DNA of 51,364 nt from positions 1 through 51,364 of the forward strand of contig JARKOX010000198.1 of the NCBI GenBank assembly GCA_029975525.1, in the 5' to 3' direction. This DNA comes from Prolixibacteraceae bacterium. GTDB lineage: Bacteria; Bacteroidota; Bacteroidia; Bacteroidales; Prolixibacteraceae. Position 1 is the stretch's first letter, and every line of letters begins with the position of its first letter. Under the pieces are notes generated by a model. That model had not been told where the DNA came from and made no database searches. It worked only from the letters and a program-made list of their open reading frames with translations. This document shows positions 26,732 to 35,869 of this stretch, piece by piece. Both the position numbers and the translations under genes were made by a program.

Positions 26732-29662
26732 ATGAAGAAGATCTGCATCCTTTTTTTAACCCTGTTTATCAGTTCCCCCCTTTTTGCCCAATACCTCAAC
26801 CTCGAAGGCAGCGTGCCGGCAAACTGGAAAGCCGATGTCCCCTCGGCGCTCTCCATCAGCGACGAACATTTCAAACTGGGAACACAATCGGTAAAATGGG
26901 ATTGGAAACCCGGAAGCAGCTTCACTATCTCCAACCCCGAGGGCATGAAGGATGCCCTTCAGAAAAAAGAGGGAGGAATGATGCTGTGGATCTACAACAC
27001 CCATCCGCTGGAGGCGTCTCTTCATTTTGAATTCGGCCGGGACCGTCAGGCAGAATATGAGTTTACCTACCGGCTCAGCTTTACCGGCTGGCGCGCCTGC
27101 TGGATCCGCTTTAACGAGGATATGCAGGGCCCTAAAAACTCCCGCGACCTCGATTACCTGAAAATCACCGCCCCGCAAGCGGGCAGCGGCGGAACCCTCT
27201 TTTTCGACCGGATGAAATTTCCGGCTGCTCCGCTCAGCAACCGCTTAACCCCCGATGCACAGCTCCCCGGCATCAATCCGCAGGCTGCCGAAAACCACTG
27301 GACGGCGCTCTGGCACTGGTACCAAAATTACCGGTACACCCTCGAAAAAAGAGAGCCCGATGCCGCAACCCTGAAAGACCTGAAAAAAATTGAGCAGCAG
27401 CTGACCGCTCTGGCTGCCGGAAAAGCCCCTTCGGCTGTTGAAATCCCGCTGGCCAAAGAACAATTCAGGGCGCTGGGCATCAAACGGTCAGAGCGGGGAA
27501 TCACAGGGCCACCCCTGGTTGCCGATGACGAATACCAGCTCTCCAACAAAGACCTGAAAATGCGGCAGGCCGGCGATCTGATGCTCGTTTTGGCCAAAGG
27601 GTGGTACTTCCTTCGCGACGCCGAATGCCGCCAGATGTTTTTTGACCTGACCGACCACCTGGTGGACCAGGGCTGGGCAGTGGGCAGCGGAATGGGAACC
27701 AACCACCATTACGGATACCAGTTCCGGGCATTTGCCCCGGCATTTCTACTGATGAAAGAGGCGCTGCTCAAAGCCGGAAAGCTCACCGAATACAGCCAGA
27801 TCCTGCTCTACTGGTGCGGAATTCCGGAGCTCCGGGAAGAACCTGTTCCCGGCACTTTGCAGGGTGTTATCGACAGCTGGAACACCCTGACCCTTCCGCG
27901 GCTCATCGCCATCTCGCTGCAGGAGGACCTGGCCCAGCGCGACCTGGACTTCCGTTGTTTCAAACGCTGGATGGAAGCTTCGCTCGAATACTCGCCCGGC
28001 ACAACCGGAGGTATCAAACCCGACGGAACCGGATTTCATCACGGCGGGCTGTATCCGGCCTACTGCACCGGAGGTTTTTCGGGCGCCGGCGAATATGTGG
28101 CCATCACCGGCCATACCGGTTACGAACTCAACGCAAAAGCCAAAGCCAACCTGAAACAGGCCCTGCTGACCATGGTCCGTTACAGCGTTTACAAAGATTG
28201 GGGATTTGGCATCTGCGGCCGTCATCCGCTGGCCGGAAGCCTTGCGCCCAACCTGATCGAAACGATCGGGACCCTGGCCGACTGCAAAAACCCTGAAAAC
28301 GGCGCCCCCATCGACCGGGAGCTGGCTGCCGTTTACCTGCGGCTCAACCCCAACCCGGATGAACGTTCGGCCCGGTTTACCGAAGCCGGGATTAAACCCG
28401 CTCCGGCCCCTTCCGGTTTTTTTGCCTACAACTACGGCGCACTCGGCATTCACCGCCGCGACAACTGGATGGTGAGCATCAAAGGGTACAACAAATATGT
28501 GTGGTCTTCGGAAATTTACACGGCCGACAACCGTTTCGGAAGATACCAGTCTTACGGCACCGTACAAATTCTGAATGGCGGAGACCCGGTTTCGTCTGCC
28601 CGAAGTGGATTTCAGGAAAAAGGGTGGGACTGGAACCGCTATCCCGGCGCAACCGTCATCCACCTGCCGCTCGACCTGCTCGAAAGCCCCTACCCCGGTA
28701 CCCTCATGGAAAAATCGGAAGAGACCTTTGCCGGAGCGCTCTCGCTGAATGGGCAAAACGGAATTTTCGGCATGAAACTAAGAGAGAACGACAGGCCCAA
28801 CTTCACCGCCGGCTTCACCGCCCGCAAATCGGTGTTTTGTTTCGACAACCGGATTATCTGTCTCGGATCAGGTATTACCAACTCCAACTCGCATTATCCG
28901 ACCGAAACCGTTTTGTTTCAAACCGCCCTGACCGATGAGAAAGCGGAAATTGCCTCTTCCGGCGGCACCCTCCTCCGGAATTTTCCTTCGGAAACCAGCC
29001 TGGATCCCGAAACGGCAAACTGGATCACCGACCTGAACGGAAACGGCTATTATCTTCCCGCTGCGCAGCCGGTGACCCTGTCCAAAACCCGGCAGCATTC
29101 GAAACACAACAAAACCAAGGCTCCAACCACCGGGAATTTCGTTTCGGCCCGAATCAATCACGGCCTGGCGCCGCAAAACAGCGGCTACGAATATGCCATC
29201 TGGATCAACGCCGGCGCCAGAGGAATGAAAGAGGTTGCCCGAAAAATGGAGTCGAAATCCGAAAAACTTTACGACGTGGTAAAGAAAACCGACGCCGCGC
29301 ACATTGTCACCGACCGCCAAACCGGCATTACCGGCATGGTGCTGTTTGAAGCGCACAGCGCTGACACCGCCGGCGTGGTCATCGACAACAGCCTGCCCTG
29401 CCTGGTGATGTACAGCCACGAAAAAAACAACCAGCTGCGGCTCAGCCTGGCCAATCCAGACCTCAGCCTGCCCGACAACAGCTACACGTCCGACAAACCG
29501 GCACAGCCAACCAGGGTATCTGTTACCCTGAAAGGCAAATGGAAAAAACTGACCGCTTCGGAACAATGTACGCCAGGCGGTTATTCCAACGGCAACACCC
29601 TGCTCGACTTCACCTGCAAGGATGGCCTGCCCGTTGAAATTGTGCTGAAAAAGGCGGAGTGA
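26732..29662 (+). CDS. PL8 polysaccharide lyase (chondroitinase-ABC-type), second copy
   Basis: A 976-residue secreted lyase with a signal peptide ending at PLFAQ (residue 20). Domain order is the same as in the other PL8: N-terminal jelly-roll (about 20-175), alpha/alpha-toroid (about 185-560) and C-terminal beta-sandwich. The catalytic His/Tyr are in GTGFHHGGLYPAY near residue 435 and the Arg in GICGRHPLAG. The DWNRYPGATVIHLP segment is shared almost exactly with the first PL8. Many substitutions elsewhere make it a diverged paralogue, so the two may prefer different sulfation patterns or hyaluronan versus chondroitin, or act as exo- and endo-lyase. Upstream there is a -7-like TATTTTTA at 26703-26710 and a small hairpin CCTGTT/AACAGG at 26669-26685. 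Confidence 0.92.
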   Translation: MKKICILFLTLFISSPLFAQYLNLEGSVPANWKADVPSALSISDEHFKLGTQSVKWDWKPGSSFTISNPEGMKDALQKKEGGMMLWIYNTHPLEASLHFEFGRDRQAEYEFTYRLSFTGWRACWIRFNEDMQGPKNSRDLDYLKITAPQAGSGGTLFFDRMKFPAAPLSNRLTPDAQLPGINPQAAENHWTALWHWYQNYRYTLEKREPDAATLKDLKKIEQQLTALAAGKAPSAVEIPLAKEQFRALGIKRSERGITGPPLVADDEYQLSNKDLKMRQAGDLMLVLAKGWYFLRDAECRQMFFDLTDHLVDQGWAVGSGMGTNHHYGYQFRAFAPAFLLMKEALLKAGKLTEYSQILLYWCGIPELREEPVPGTLQGVIDSWNTLTLPRLIAISLQEDLAQRDLDFRCFKRWMEASLEYSPGTTGGIKPDGTGFHHGGLYPAYCTGGFSGAGEYVAITGHTGYELNAKAKANLKQALLTMVRYSVYKDWGFGICGRHPLAGSLAPNLIETIGTLADCKNPENGAPIDRELAAVYLRLNPNPDERSARFTEAGIKPAPAPSGFFAYNYGALGIHRRDNWMVSIKGYNKYVWSSEIYTADNRFGRYQSYGTVQILNGGDPVSSARSGFQEKGWDWNRYPGATVIHLPLDLLESPYPGTLMEKSEETFAGALSLNGQNGIFGMKLRENDRPNFTAGFTARKSVFCFDNRIICLGSGITNSNSHYPTETVLFQTALTDEKAEIASSGGTLLRNFPSETSLDPETANWITDLNGNGYYLPAAQPVTLSKTRQHSKHNKTKAPTTGNFVSARINHGLAPQNSGYEYAIWINAGARGMKEVARKMESKSEKLYDVVKKTDAAHIVTDRQTGITGMVLFEAHSADTAGVVIDNSLPCLVMYSHEKNNQLRLSLANPDLSLPDNSYTSDKPAQPTRVSVTLKGKWKKLTASEQCTPGGYSNGNTLLDFTCKDGLPVEIVLKKAE

Positions 29663-29750
29663 CCGTTCACGGGCTTCCGGAAAAACAGGATCCGGATAAA
29701 CCGAAAAAGACGCCCCTCAACGGGTCGGGCTGAAAGGACGTAACTACCAA

Positions 29751-29782
29751 TGTTCTATTTCCTTAATAGTTTTATATCTTTG
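29751..29782 (+). promoter_or_regulatory. Promoter of the AraC-type regulator gene
   Basis: The box TATCTTTG (29775-29782) matches the Bacteroidota -7 consensus TAnnTTTG exactly. A weak -33 candidate (TGTT, 29751-29754) lies about 20 bases upstream. The expected transcript start is about 29789, leaving a leader of some 12 bases before the ATG at 29801, or about 48 if the second Met (29837) is used. Confidence 0.55.
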
Positions 29783-29800
29783 CGCAAACTGCTGCTGTAA

Positions 29801-32740
29801 ATGGTCAAAATCACAAAAAAAACGAGGATAAAACGGATGAGAGGGGTGGCATTTGCTGTGTTTTTTTGCCTGTTTGCACACTCCTCCTTTTCCGGAGAAT
29901 TGAAGTTTCACCATTTTTCCGTCAACGAGGGATTACCCTCCAACGTGGTGAATACAATTTTTCAGGACAAGGCCGGCTTCATCTGGCTGGGCACCAAAGA
30001 GGGGCTGGCCCGGTTCGATGGACACCGGATGGTTCCCGTGCCCATGCCCGAAGAGAAATTCGACCTGCTCTCCAAACAAAAAACAACCGCACTGTGCGAA
30101 GATTTTGATGACAACCTGTGGATCGGGACCTCCTTTGGCCTTCTCCGCTACAACCAGGTTACCGAAACCTTCAAACATTACCTTTTCGACGAAGGCAACC
30201 GCCTCGACCTGAGCCGTTTTGTCAACACCATCGCCCTGCGCGAAGATGGCACCTTGTGGGTGGGAACACGCAATGGCCTCTTCTACCTCGACAAAGAAAA
30301 AGACCAGTTTGTGGTGTACCCCCATTTTGCCCACCACAACGAGTTCCAGAGTATGACCAAAGGCGAACGTATCATCAAAAAGATCTATTTCGACCGGTTG
30401 GGGTATCTGTGGGTAGGCACCGAAGGAAATGGCGTAAGCCGGCTCGACCTGGACAACCACACCAAAACCGTCTACCTGAATGACCCCCTCAACCCCAATA
30501 CGCTGTGCAGCAACTTTATCGAAACCATTTTCGAGGACAGCTACGGGATTCTTTGGTTTGGAACCACCTACGGACTGGCCCGCTTCGACCGCGAAAACGA
30601 GTCGTTCTCGCACCTCTCGGCCGAAAACAAGGCAACCGGCCTGTCTGACAATATTGTCACCTCGCTCATGGAAGATGGCATGGGAAACCTCTACATCGGC
30701 ACCCGCAACGGCCTCGACCTCTTCAACCGGCGCGAAAAAAAAATAACCCACTACCTCCACCATCCCGACAATCCGTACTCGCTTTGCAGCAACAACATCA
30801 ACTGCTGCCTGCGCGACCGGACCGGCGCCTACTGGGTGGGAACCACCCAGGGACTCTGCACTTTCAGCTACCACATTCACCACTTTGAGCTTTACCAATC
30901 GGTGCCCGACAACACCAACTCCCTGACGAACAACACCCTGCGGGCAATAACCACCGATCTCCGGAACAACATCTGGATCGGCACCCAAAATAACGGCATC
31001 GACCGGTTTGACCGGGGCTCCGGAAAATTTCACCACTACGACCTGGGGAGTGTCGAGAAAAACCGCATCAACACGGCCTTCCTGTCGCACTCCGGTGAAC
31101 TCTTCTTCGGAACCGGCGCCGGAATCGTAAAATACCAGCCGGAAACAGACCGGATTGAGCTGTTCGATTTTGAAGGAAAAATCAAATACACCAACAAAGG
31201 CATTTATGAAATCGCCCAGGATAAAGAGGGAAATATCTATTTCGCGGAACTGGACCGTGGCCTCTTCTGCTACAACACCAGGCTGAAAACCCTCAAGGAG
31301 ATCGACCTGGGGTTAACCGGCGTCGATCCGTGGAAAGCCAAAAACATCAAGGTGCTGCACTTCGATAAAAATGGCGAACTGTGGCTCAGCCTCCACATGG
31401 CCGGCCTGGCCAGGCACAACTTCCAAACCGGAAAAACGGTCCAGTGGCGGCAGGGACAAAACGGCCTGCAGAGCAACCAAATCTGGGACATCTTTGAAAA
31501 CGGGCAGGGCATCTGGCTGGGCACCGAAAACGGACTGCACCGCTACTCCCCTGAAACCGACACATTCACCAGCTACAACGTGCAGCAGGGTTTGCCGGGA
31601 TCACTCGTGGTAAGTATCCTGGAAGATAACGCCAACCGGCTCTGGCTGGGCACCAACAAGGGCCTCAGCTGCTTCAACCCGCAGGAGGGCACTTTTGTCA
31701 ACTACTCCACTGCCGACGGGTTGCAGGGCGAAGTTTTCGAATACAAAGTCAGGTGTAAAAGCGGGAAATACCTCTTTTTTGGCGGAAACAACGGCCTGAA
31801 TGTTTTCAATCCGCTCGAATTTACGGCCAACAGCTACGTGCCGGTGCCCCGTTTTACCAACCTGAACATATCGAAACACGCCGTCAAAACCAACGAAAGA
31901 GCCGGATCGAACATCCCGCTCGAACGCTCCATCATTTTCAGCAACCAGATCCGGCTGAAAGAGAGCCACCGCGACATTGAAATCGAATTCTCGGCCTTTT
32001 CATACATCAACTCCAGAAAAAACAGCTACGCTTACCAGTTTTCGGGCGACCCGGACAGCAGCTGGCACTACACGCCCGACAACCGGAACAGCGTCTATTT
32101 TCCGCGCCTCAAACCCGGCAACTACCTGCTGAAAGTAAAAGCAGCCAACTGCGACGGGATTTGGTCGAAAGAGCCGGCCGTGCTGGAAATCCGGGTAACC
32201 CGCGACTTTGAAAAGGCGGTCGGCTATGTGAGTAACTCGCTGCTGGTGCTGCTTCTCCTGGGATTGCTGATCTCTTTCAGAAAGACGCTGGCCAAACTCT
32301 TCACCGGCTTCCGTCCGCAGGAAGAAGGGACCGGAAAAGAGGAAGAGATCAGCCCCAAATTTAAGCTGAATCCCAACCTCGATCCGCTGGTCAAAAAAGA
32401 TCTCCAGGCGCTGATCGACAGCATGGAAAAGGAGAAGATGTATCTCGACAAGCGGCTGACAAAAATCCAGCTGGCGACCCACCTGAAAATTTCGCTGGCT
32501 CACCTGAGCAATCTGCTGAAAAATCAGCTGGATGTCGGATTCAACGATTTTGTCAACTACTACCGGGTTGAAGCTGTAAAAAGGATGATGACTGATCCCA
32601 AAAACAGGAATTTCACCCTGCTGTCGATTTCCGAAGATTGCGGGTTCAACTCCAAAACGAGCTTCTACCGCATTTTTAAACATTTCACCGGCTGGACTCC
32701 CGCCGAATACCTTGAAAGGTATGTAAACATCAAAAAATAG
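29801..32740 (+). CDS. Membrane-tethered sensor/AraC regulator (HTCS-like without kinase and receiver)
   Basis: A 979-residue protein. A signal or anchor segment (about 13-31) is followed by two periplasmic beta-propellers built of Reg_prop repeats, with at least eleven W-(I/L/V/F)-GT motifs such as IWLGTKEGLARFDG and LWVGTRNGLFYLD. A Y_Y_Y domain follows at about 720-800, one transmembrane helix (about 807-828), a short linker, and a C-terminal AraC helix-turn-helix (about 865-979, LATHLKISLAHLSNLL and ISEDCGFNSKTSFYRIFK). Standard hybrid two-component systems have histidine kinase, ATPase and receiver domains between helix and AraC and are about 1300-1400 residues; these are absent here. 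It therefore looks like a one-component membrane-bound transcription factor that senses glycosaminoglycan fragments and controls the surrounding genes. Confidence 0.9.
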   Translation: MVKITKKTRIKRMRGVAFAVFFCLFAHSSFSGELKFHHFSVNEGLPSNVVNTIFQDKAGFIWLGTKEGLARFDGHRMVPVPMPEEKFDLLSKQKTTALCEDFDDNLWIGTSFGLLRYNQVTETFKHYLFDEGNRLDLSRFVNTIALREDGTLWVGTRNGLFYLDKEKDQFVVYPHFAHHNEFQSMTKGERIIKKIYFDRLGYLWVGTEGNGVSRLDLDNHTKTVYLNDPLNPNTLCSNFIETIFEDSYGILWFGTTYGLARFDRENESFSHLSAENKATGLSDNIVTSLMEDGMGNLYIGTRNGLDLFNRREKKITHYLHHPDNPYSLCSNNINCCLRDRTGAYWVGTTQGLCTFSYHIHHFELYQSVPDNTNSLTNNTLRAITTDLRNNIWIGTQNNGIDRFDRGSGKFHHYDLGSVEKNRINTAFLSHSGELFFGTGAGIVKYQPETDRIELFDFEGKIKYTNKGIYEIAQDKEGNIYFAELDRGLFCYNTRLKTLKEIDLGLTGVDPWKAKNIKVLHFDKNGELWLSLHMAGLARHNFQTGKTVQWRQGQNGLQSNQIWDIFENGQGIWLGTENGLHRYSPETDTFTSYNVQQGLPGSLVVSILEDNANRLWLGTNKGLSCFNPQEGTFVNYSTADGLQGEVFEYKVRCKSGKYLFFGGNNGLNVFNPLEFTANSYVPVPRFTNLNISKHAVKTNERAGSNIPLERSIIFSNQIRLKESHRDIEIEFSAFSYINSRKNSYAYQFSGDPDSSWHYTPDNRNSVYFPRLKPGNYLLKVKAANCDGIWSKEPAVLEIRVTRDFEKAVGYVSNSLLVLLLLGLLISFRKTLAKLFTGFRPQEEGTGKEEEISPKFKLNPNLDPLVKKDLQALIDSMEKEKMYLDKRLTKIQLATHLKISLAHLSNLLKNQLDVGFNDFVNYYRVEAVKRMMTDPKNRNFTLLSISEDCGFNSKTSFYRIFKHFTGWTPAEYLERYVNIKK

Positions 32741-32947
32741 CATTTAAAACACAGCGTATGTCACTCAATTCAATAAACGATAGCACCTATTTATCGGATC
32801 AACCCAACGCCGCGGCTCCGGGCCTTTCCACTCCGGCCAGGCGGGTATCCGGCGGTGCGGATCCCCAAAAAACGGTAATAACCTATCCTTTCCGGAGAAT
32901 CAATCATTTCAAACAATAACAACAACAACTTTTCCCTGTCTGATAGA

Positions 32948-34348
32948 ATGAAACGACGTGAATTTTTAAAAACAGGGGCGCTTCTGGGAACCGGTGTTTT
33001 CCTGGAAGGAAGCCCTGCTGCATTTGCCGCTTCGGCGCGGGCAGAGCAACGCCCCAATATCCTGTTTGTGATGACCGACCAGCAAACCGCCCGGGCCATG
33101 AGCTGTGCCGGCAACCACGACCTTAAAACCCCGGCAATGGACTTTCTGGCGGAACACGGACACCGTTTTACCCGCGCATACTGTCCGCAGCCCTTGTGTG
33201 GCCCCTCGCGCTCTTCGATGTTTACCGGACGAATGCCTCATGAAATAAACGCCACCCGCAACCTGCCGCAAACCCCCGGACACTGGCAAAACCTGCCGAT
33301 GATGGGCGCGCTGATGAAAACGGCAGGATACGATACCGGCTACGTGGGAAAATGGCATCTCCCCGTTCCGGTGCAGGAAAAAGAGCTGCACGGATTCGAC
33401 TTTATCATAGAAAAAACCCATGGAAACTGGGCCGACCCCTCCATTCCGTTCGACTGTCAGGATTTTTTGAGCCGCAAACGCAGCCAGCCCTTTTTGCTGG
33501 TCGCCTCGTTCACCAATCCGCACGACATCTGCGAATGGGCCCGCGGAGAAGCCCTCCGCCAGGATTTTATCGGCGCATCGCCTGCGCCCGGGCAGTGTCC
33601 CGAACTGCCGCACAATTTTGAGATCCCGCACGACGAACCCGAAATACTCCGCGAAATACAAGCTTTATCCTGGAAACAATACCCTACCCGCGATTGGGAT
33701 GAAAATCGGTGGAGACAATACCGCTGGGCGTACAACCGCCTGACCGAAAAGGTAGATTACTACATCGGCATGCTGATCGAAACCTTAAAAAAAGCCGGGC
33801 AGCTCGAAAACACCGTGATCATCTTCACCAGCGACCATGGCGACGGATGCGGCAGCCACCGGTGGAACCAGAAGCAGATCCTGTATGAGGAAGTTATCAA
33901 TGTCCCGTTTATCGTGAGCCTTCCGGGACGGTTACACGCCCGGACCGACGACCGGCTGGTGTCGGCGGGACTCGACATCCTGCCGACCCTGCTCGACTTC
34001 GCCGGCACTCCCCAGCCTGCCGGGATGAACGGACGGAGCCTCCGCCCCCTGCTGGAGGGACAAACAACCACCTGGCGCGACTACCTGGTGGTGGAAACCG
34101 AATTTGCCGAAGGCAGCAAACTTTACGGCGTCAGCGGCCGCTCGGTGATCTCCCGCTCGCACAAATACACCATCTACAGCCAGGGAAAAAAGAGAGAACA
34201 ATTCTTCGATCTGGCCGCAGATCCCGGGGAAACCAAAGACCTGCTGAACCAGTCTCCGGAAAATAAACAGCTGAAACAGTTGAAAAAACAACTGGCAACC
34301 TGGGTTGAAACAACCCGCGACCCATTTGTCCAATTTTTAAATCCATAA
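32948..34348 (+). CDS. Sulfatase, S1 family, formylglycine-type
   Basis: A 466-residue exported sulfatase with a Tat-like leader (KRREFLKTG, residues 2-10). The modification motif is C84-G-P-S-R88 in PLCGPSRSSMFTGRMPH, so C84 must be turned into formylglycine by an anaerobic sulfatase-maturating enzyme, which is not encoded in this window. Metal-site segments are PNILFVMTDQQ (36-46) and IIFTSDHGDGCGSH near 295. GYVGKWH (131-137) is the other conserved sulfatase core. Context with two PL8 lyases and GH88 suggests removal of 4-O, 6-O or 2-O sulfate from unsaturated chondroitin disaccharides; the exact position cannot be read from sequence. It is followed by the second sulfatase with only two bases between. 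Confidence 0.92.
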   Translation: MKRREFLKTGALLGTGVFLEGSPAAFAASARAEQRPNILFVMTDQQTARAMSCAGNHDLKTPAMDFLAEHGHRFTRAYCPQPLCGPSRSSMFTGRMPHEINATRNLPQTPGHWQNLPMMGALMKTAGYDTGYVGKWHLPVPVQEKELHGFDFIIEKTHGNWADPSIPFDCQDFLSRKRSQPFLLVASFTNPHDICEWARGEALRQDFIGASPAPGQCPELPHNFEIPHDEPEILREIQALSWKQYPTRDWDENRWRQYRWAYNRLTEKVDYYIGMLIETLKKAGQLENTVIIFTSDHGDGCGSHRWNQKQILYEEVINVPFIVSLPGRLHARTDDRLVSAGLDILPTLLDFAGTPQPAGMNGRSLRPLLEGQTTTWRDYLVVETEFAEGSKLYGVSGRSVISRSHKYTIYSQGKKREQFFDLAADPGETKDLLNQSPENKQLKQLKKQLATWVETTRDPFVQFLNP

Positions 34349-34350
34349 TC

Positions 34351-35850
34351 ATGAATACCCAAAAAAACAACCGGCGCGATTTTATCCGCCAGACTTCCAT
34401 CCTGGCCGCAGGACTTTCGGTGATGCCATCGTTGCTGCAAAGCTGCTCGGGCAAGAAGTCCAAACCCAACCTGCTCTTTATTTTTGCCGATCAGTTCCGG
34501 AGGGCTTCGCTGGGATTTCTTCAGGAAGACCCGGTTTACACCCCGCATATCGACAAGCTGGCAGCCAACGGCGTGTTTTTCTCACGAGCATTTGCCAACC
34601 ACCCGCTCTGCAGCCCTTTCCGCGGGATGCTCCTGAGCGGTAAATATCCTTTGTCGAACGGCGTGGTGGCCAACTGTCACTCGGGACGTACGGTTTACGG
34701 CAACTACCTCAAAAAAGAGGAGGTCTGCTTCTCCGATGTGCTGGCCAACAACGGCTATTCGGCCGGCTATGTGGGCAAATGGCACCTCGACGGTCCGACG
34801 CCAACAGCACCGGGAGAAGCGTTGGTATGGGACTCCTGGTGCCCTCCCGATCATCGTCACGGATTTTCCTTCTGGCATGCCTATGGCACCCACAACCGCC
34901 ACAACAACCCTTATTACTGGACCACCCACGCCCGCGAGGATGAAATCACCTACGTCGACCAGTGGTCGCCCGAATATGAGGCAGAGGTAATTATGGACTA
35001 TCTGGAGAACAACGCAAACCAGCGCGAATCCGAAAAACCGTTCGCCCTGTTTTGGGGCATCAATCCGCCCCATACACCATTCGGGGAAGTGCCCGAACGG
35101 TACAAAAAACAGTACGAAGGAAAATCATATACCGACCTGTTGAACCGTCCCAATGTAAATATCGGCGGAAATCCCGCGCTTCAGGCGCTGGGAGTAGGCG
35201 ATCACGGGGTTGAGCAGCAGATTGTGGAGGCGCCCGACTATTTTGCCGCGGTAAACGGCGTCGACGATCAAATCGGAAGGGTGATCAGCAAACTGAAGGA
35301 AAAAGGGCTTTACGACAACACCATCATCGTTTTCACATCCGACCACGGGGAGATGCTGGGCAGCCAGGGACTGATGCACAAAAACATCTGGTTCAAAGAG
35401 GCGACAGACATTCCGCTGATTGTGCACTGGCCCGATCGGCTGAAACCCCGTACCGAAGAGATACTGATCAGCGTGCCCGACTACATGCCCACTTTTCTCG
35501 GACTGATGGGCCTGCACGACCAGCTGCCCGACAACCTGGAAGGGAAAGACTATTCGGGAATATTCTTTGACCAGACGGTGGAATACCCCGACTGCCAGCT
35601 CTACTTTGGCTCGGAGCCCGACGCTCCGTCGACCGGGAAACGCGGCATCCGGACGGAAGCGTACACCTATGTCGAGGTAAAAGATCTGGAAGGAGAAAAA
35701 CACTATTTCCTGTACGACGATCTCAACGACCAGTTCCAGCTGGAAAATATTTACGGAAAGAACCCGCAGCTCGACCAGCAGCTTGCGCAGCGGTTACAGC
35801 AGCTCTTACTCACGCTGAACGATCCGTGGGTCACCCCTGCAGAAGGATAG
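34351..35850 (+). CDS. Sulfatase, S1 family, formylglycine-type, second copy
   Basis: A 499-residue exported sulfatase. The leader combines a twin-arginine stretch (NRRDFIRQ, 7-14) with a lipobox-like LLQSC at residue 32, so a Tat-exported lipoprotein is possible. The modification motif is C87-S-P-F-R91 in HPLCSPFRGMLLSG. Core motifs are LLFIFADQFRR (41-51), GYVGKWHLDG and VFTSDHGEMLGSQG (metal binding), plus DLNDQFQLENIY near the C-terminus. It is clearly different from its neighbour (for example PPHTPFG and the longer middle), so the two probably remove sulfate at different positions. Its stop lies inside a hairpin shared with the convergent operon. Confidence 0.92.
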   Translation: MNTQKNNRRDFIRQTSILAAGLSVMPSLLQSCSGKKSKPNLLFIFADQFRRASLGFLQEDPVYTPHIDKLAANGVFFSRAFANHPLCSPFRGMLLSGKYPLSNGVVANCHSGRTVYGNYLKKEEVCFSDVLANNGYSAGYVGKWHLDGPTPTAPGEALVWDSWCPPDHRHGFSFWHAYGTHNRHNNPYYWTTHAREDEITYVDQWSPEYEAEVIMDYLENNANQRESEKPFALFWGINPPHTPFGEVPERYKKQYEGKSYTDLLNRPNVNIGGNPALQALGVGDHGVEQQIVEAPDYFAAVNGVDDQIGRVISKLKEKGLYDNTIIVFTSDHGEMLGSQGLMHKNIWFKEATDIPLIVHWPDRLKPRTEEILISVPDYMPTFLGLMGLHDQLPDNLEGKDYSGIFFDQTVEYPDCQLYFGSEPDAPSTGKRGIRTEAYTYVEVKDLEGEKHYFLYDDLNDQFQLENIYGKNPQLDQQLAQRLQQLLLTLNDPWVTPAEG

Positions 35851-35869
35851 CCGCCCAGGCTATTCCTTC
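35842..35869. terminator. Bidirectional terminator between convergent operons
   Basis: Stem GAAGGATAGCC / GGCTATTCCTTC (one bulged base, 5-base loop) contains both stop codons of the convergent genes. A T-rich run (TTCTTTCTC) follows on the plus strand; on the minus strand no T-run is visible, so termination there is less sure. Confidence 0.65.

Noticed and set aside
29801-32740. A standard hybrid two-component system
   Set aside because: No histidine kinase, ATPase or receiver segment lies between the membrane helix and the AraC domain.
32758-32919. A 53-codon plus-strand frame between the regulator and the first sulfatase
   Set aside because: No signal peptide, helix or known motif, and no upstream promoter box specific to it; most likely leader DNA of the sulfatase transcript.
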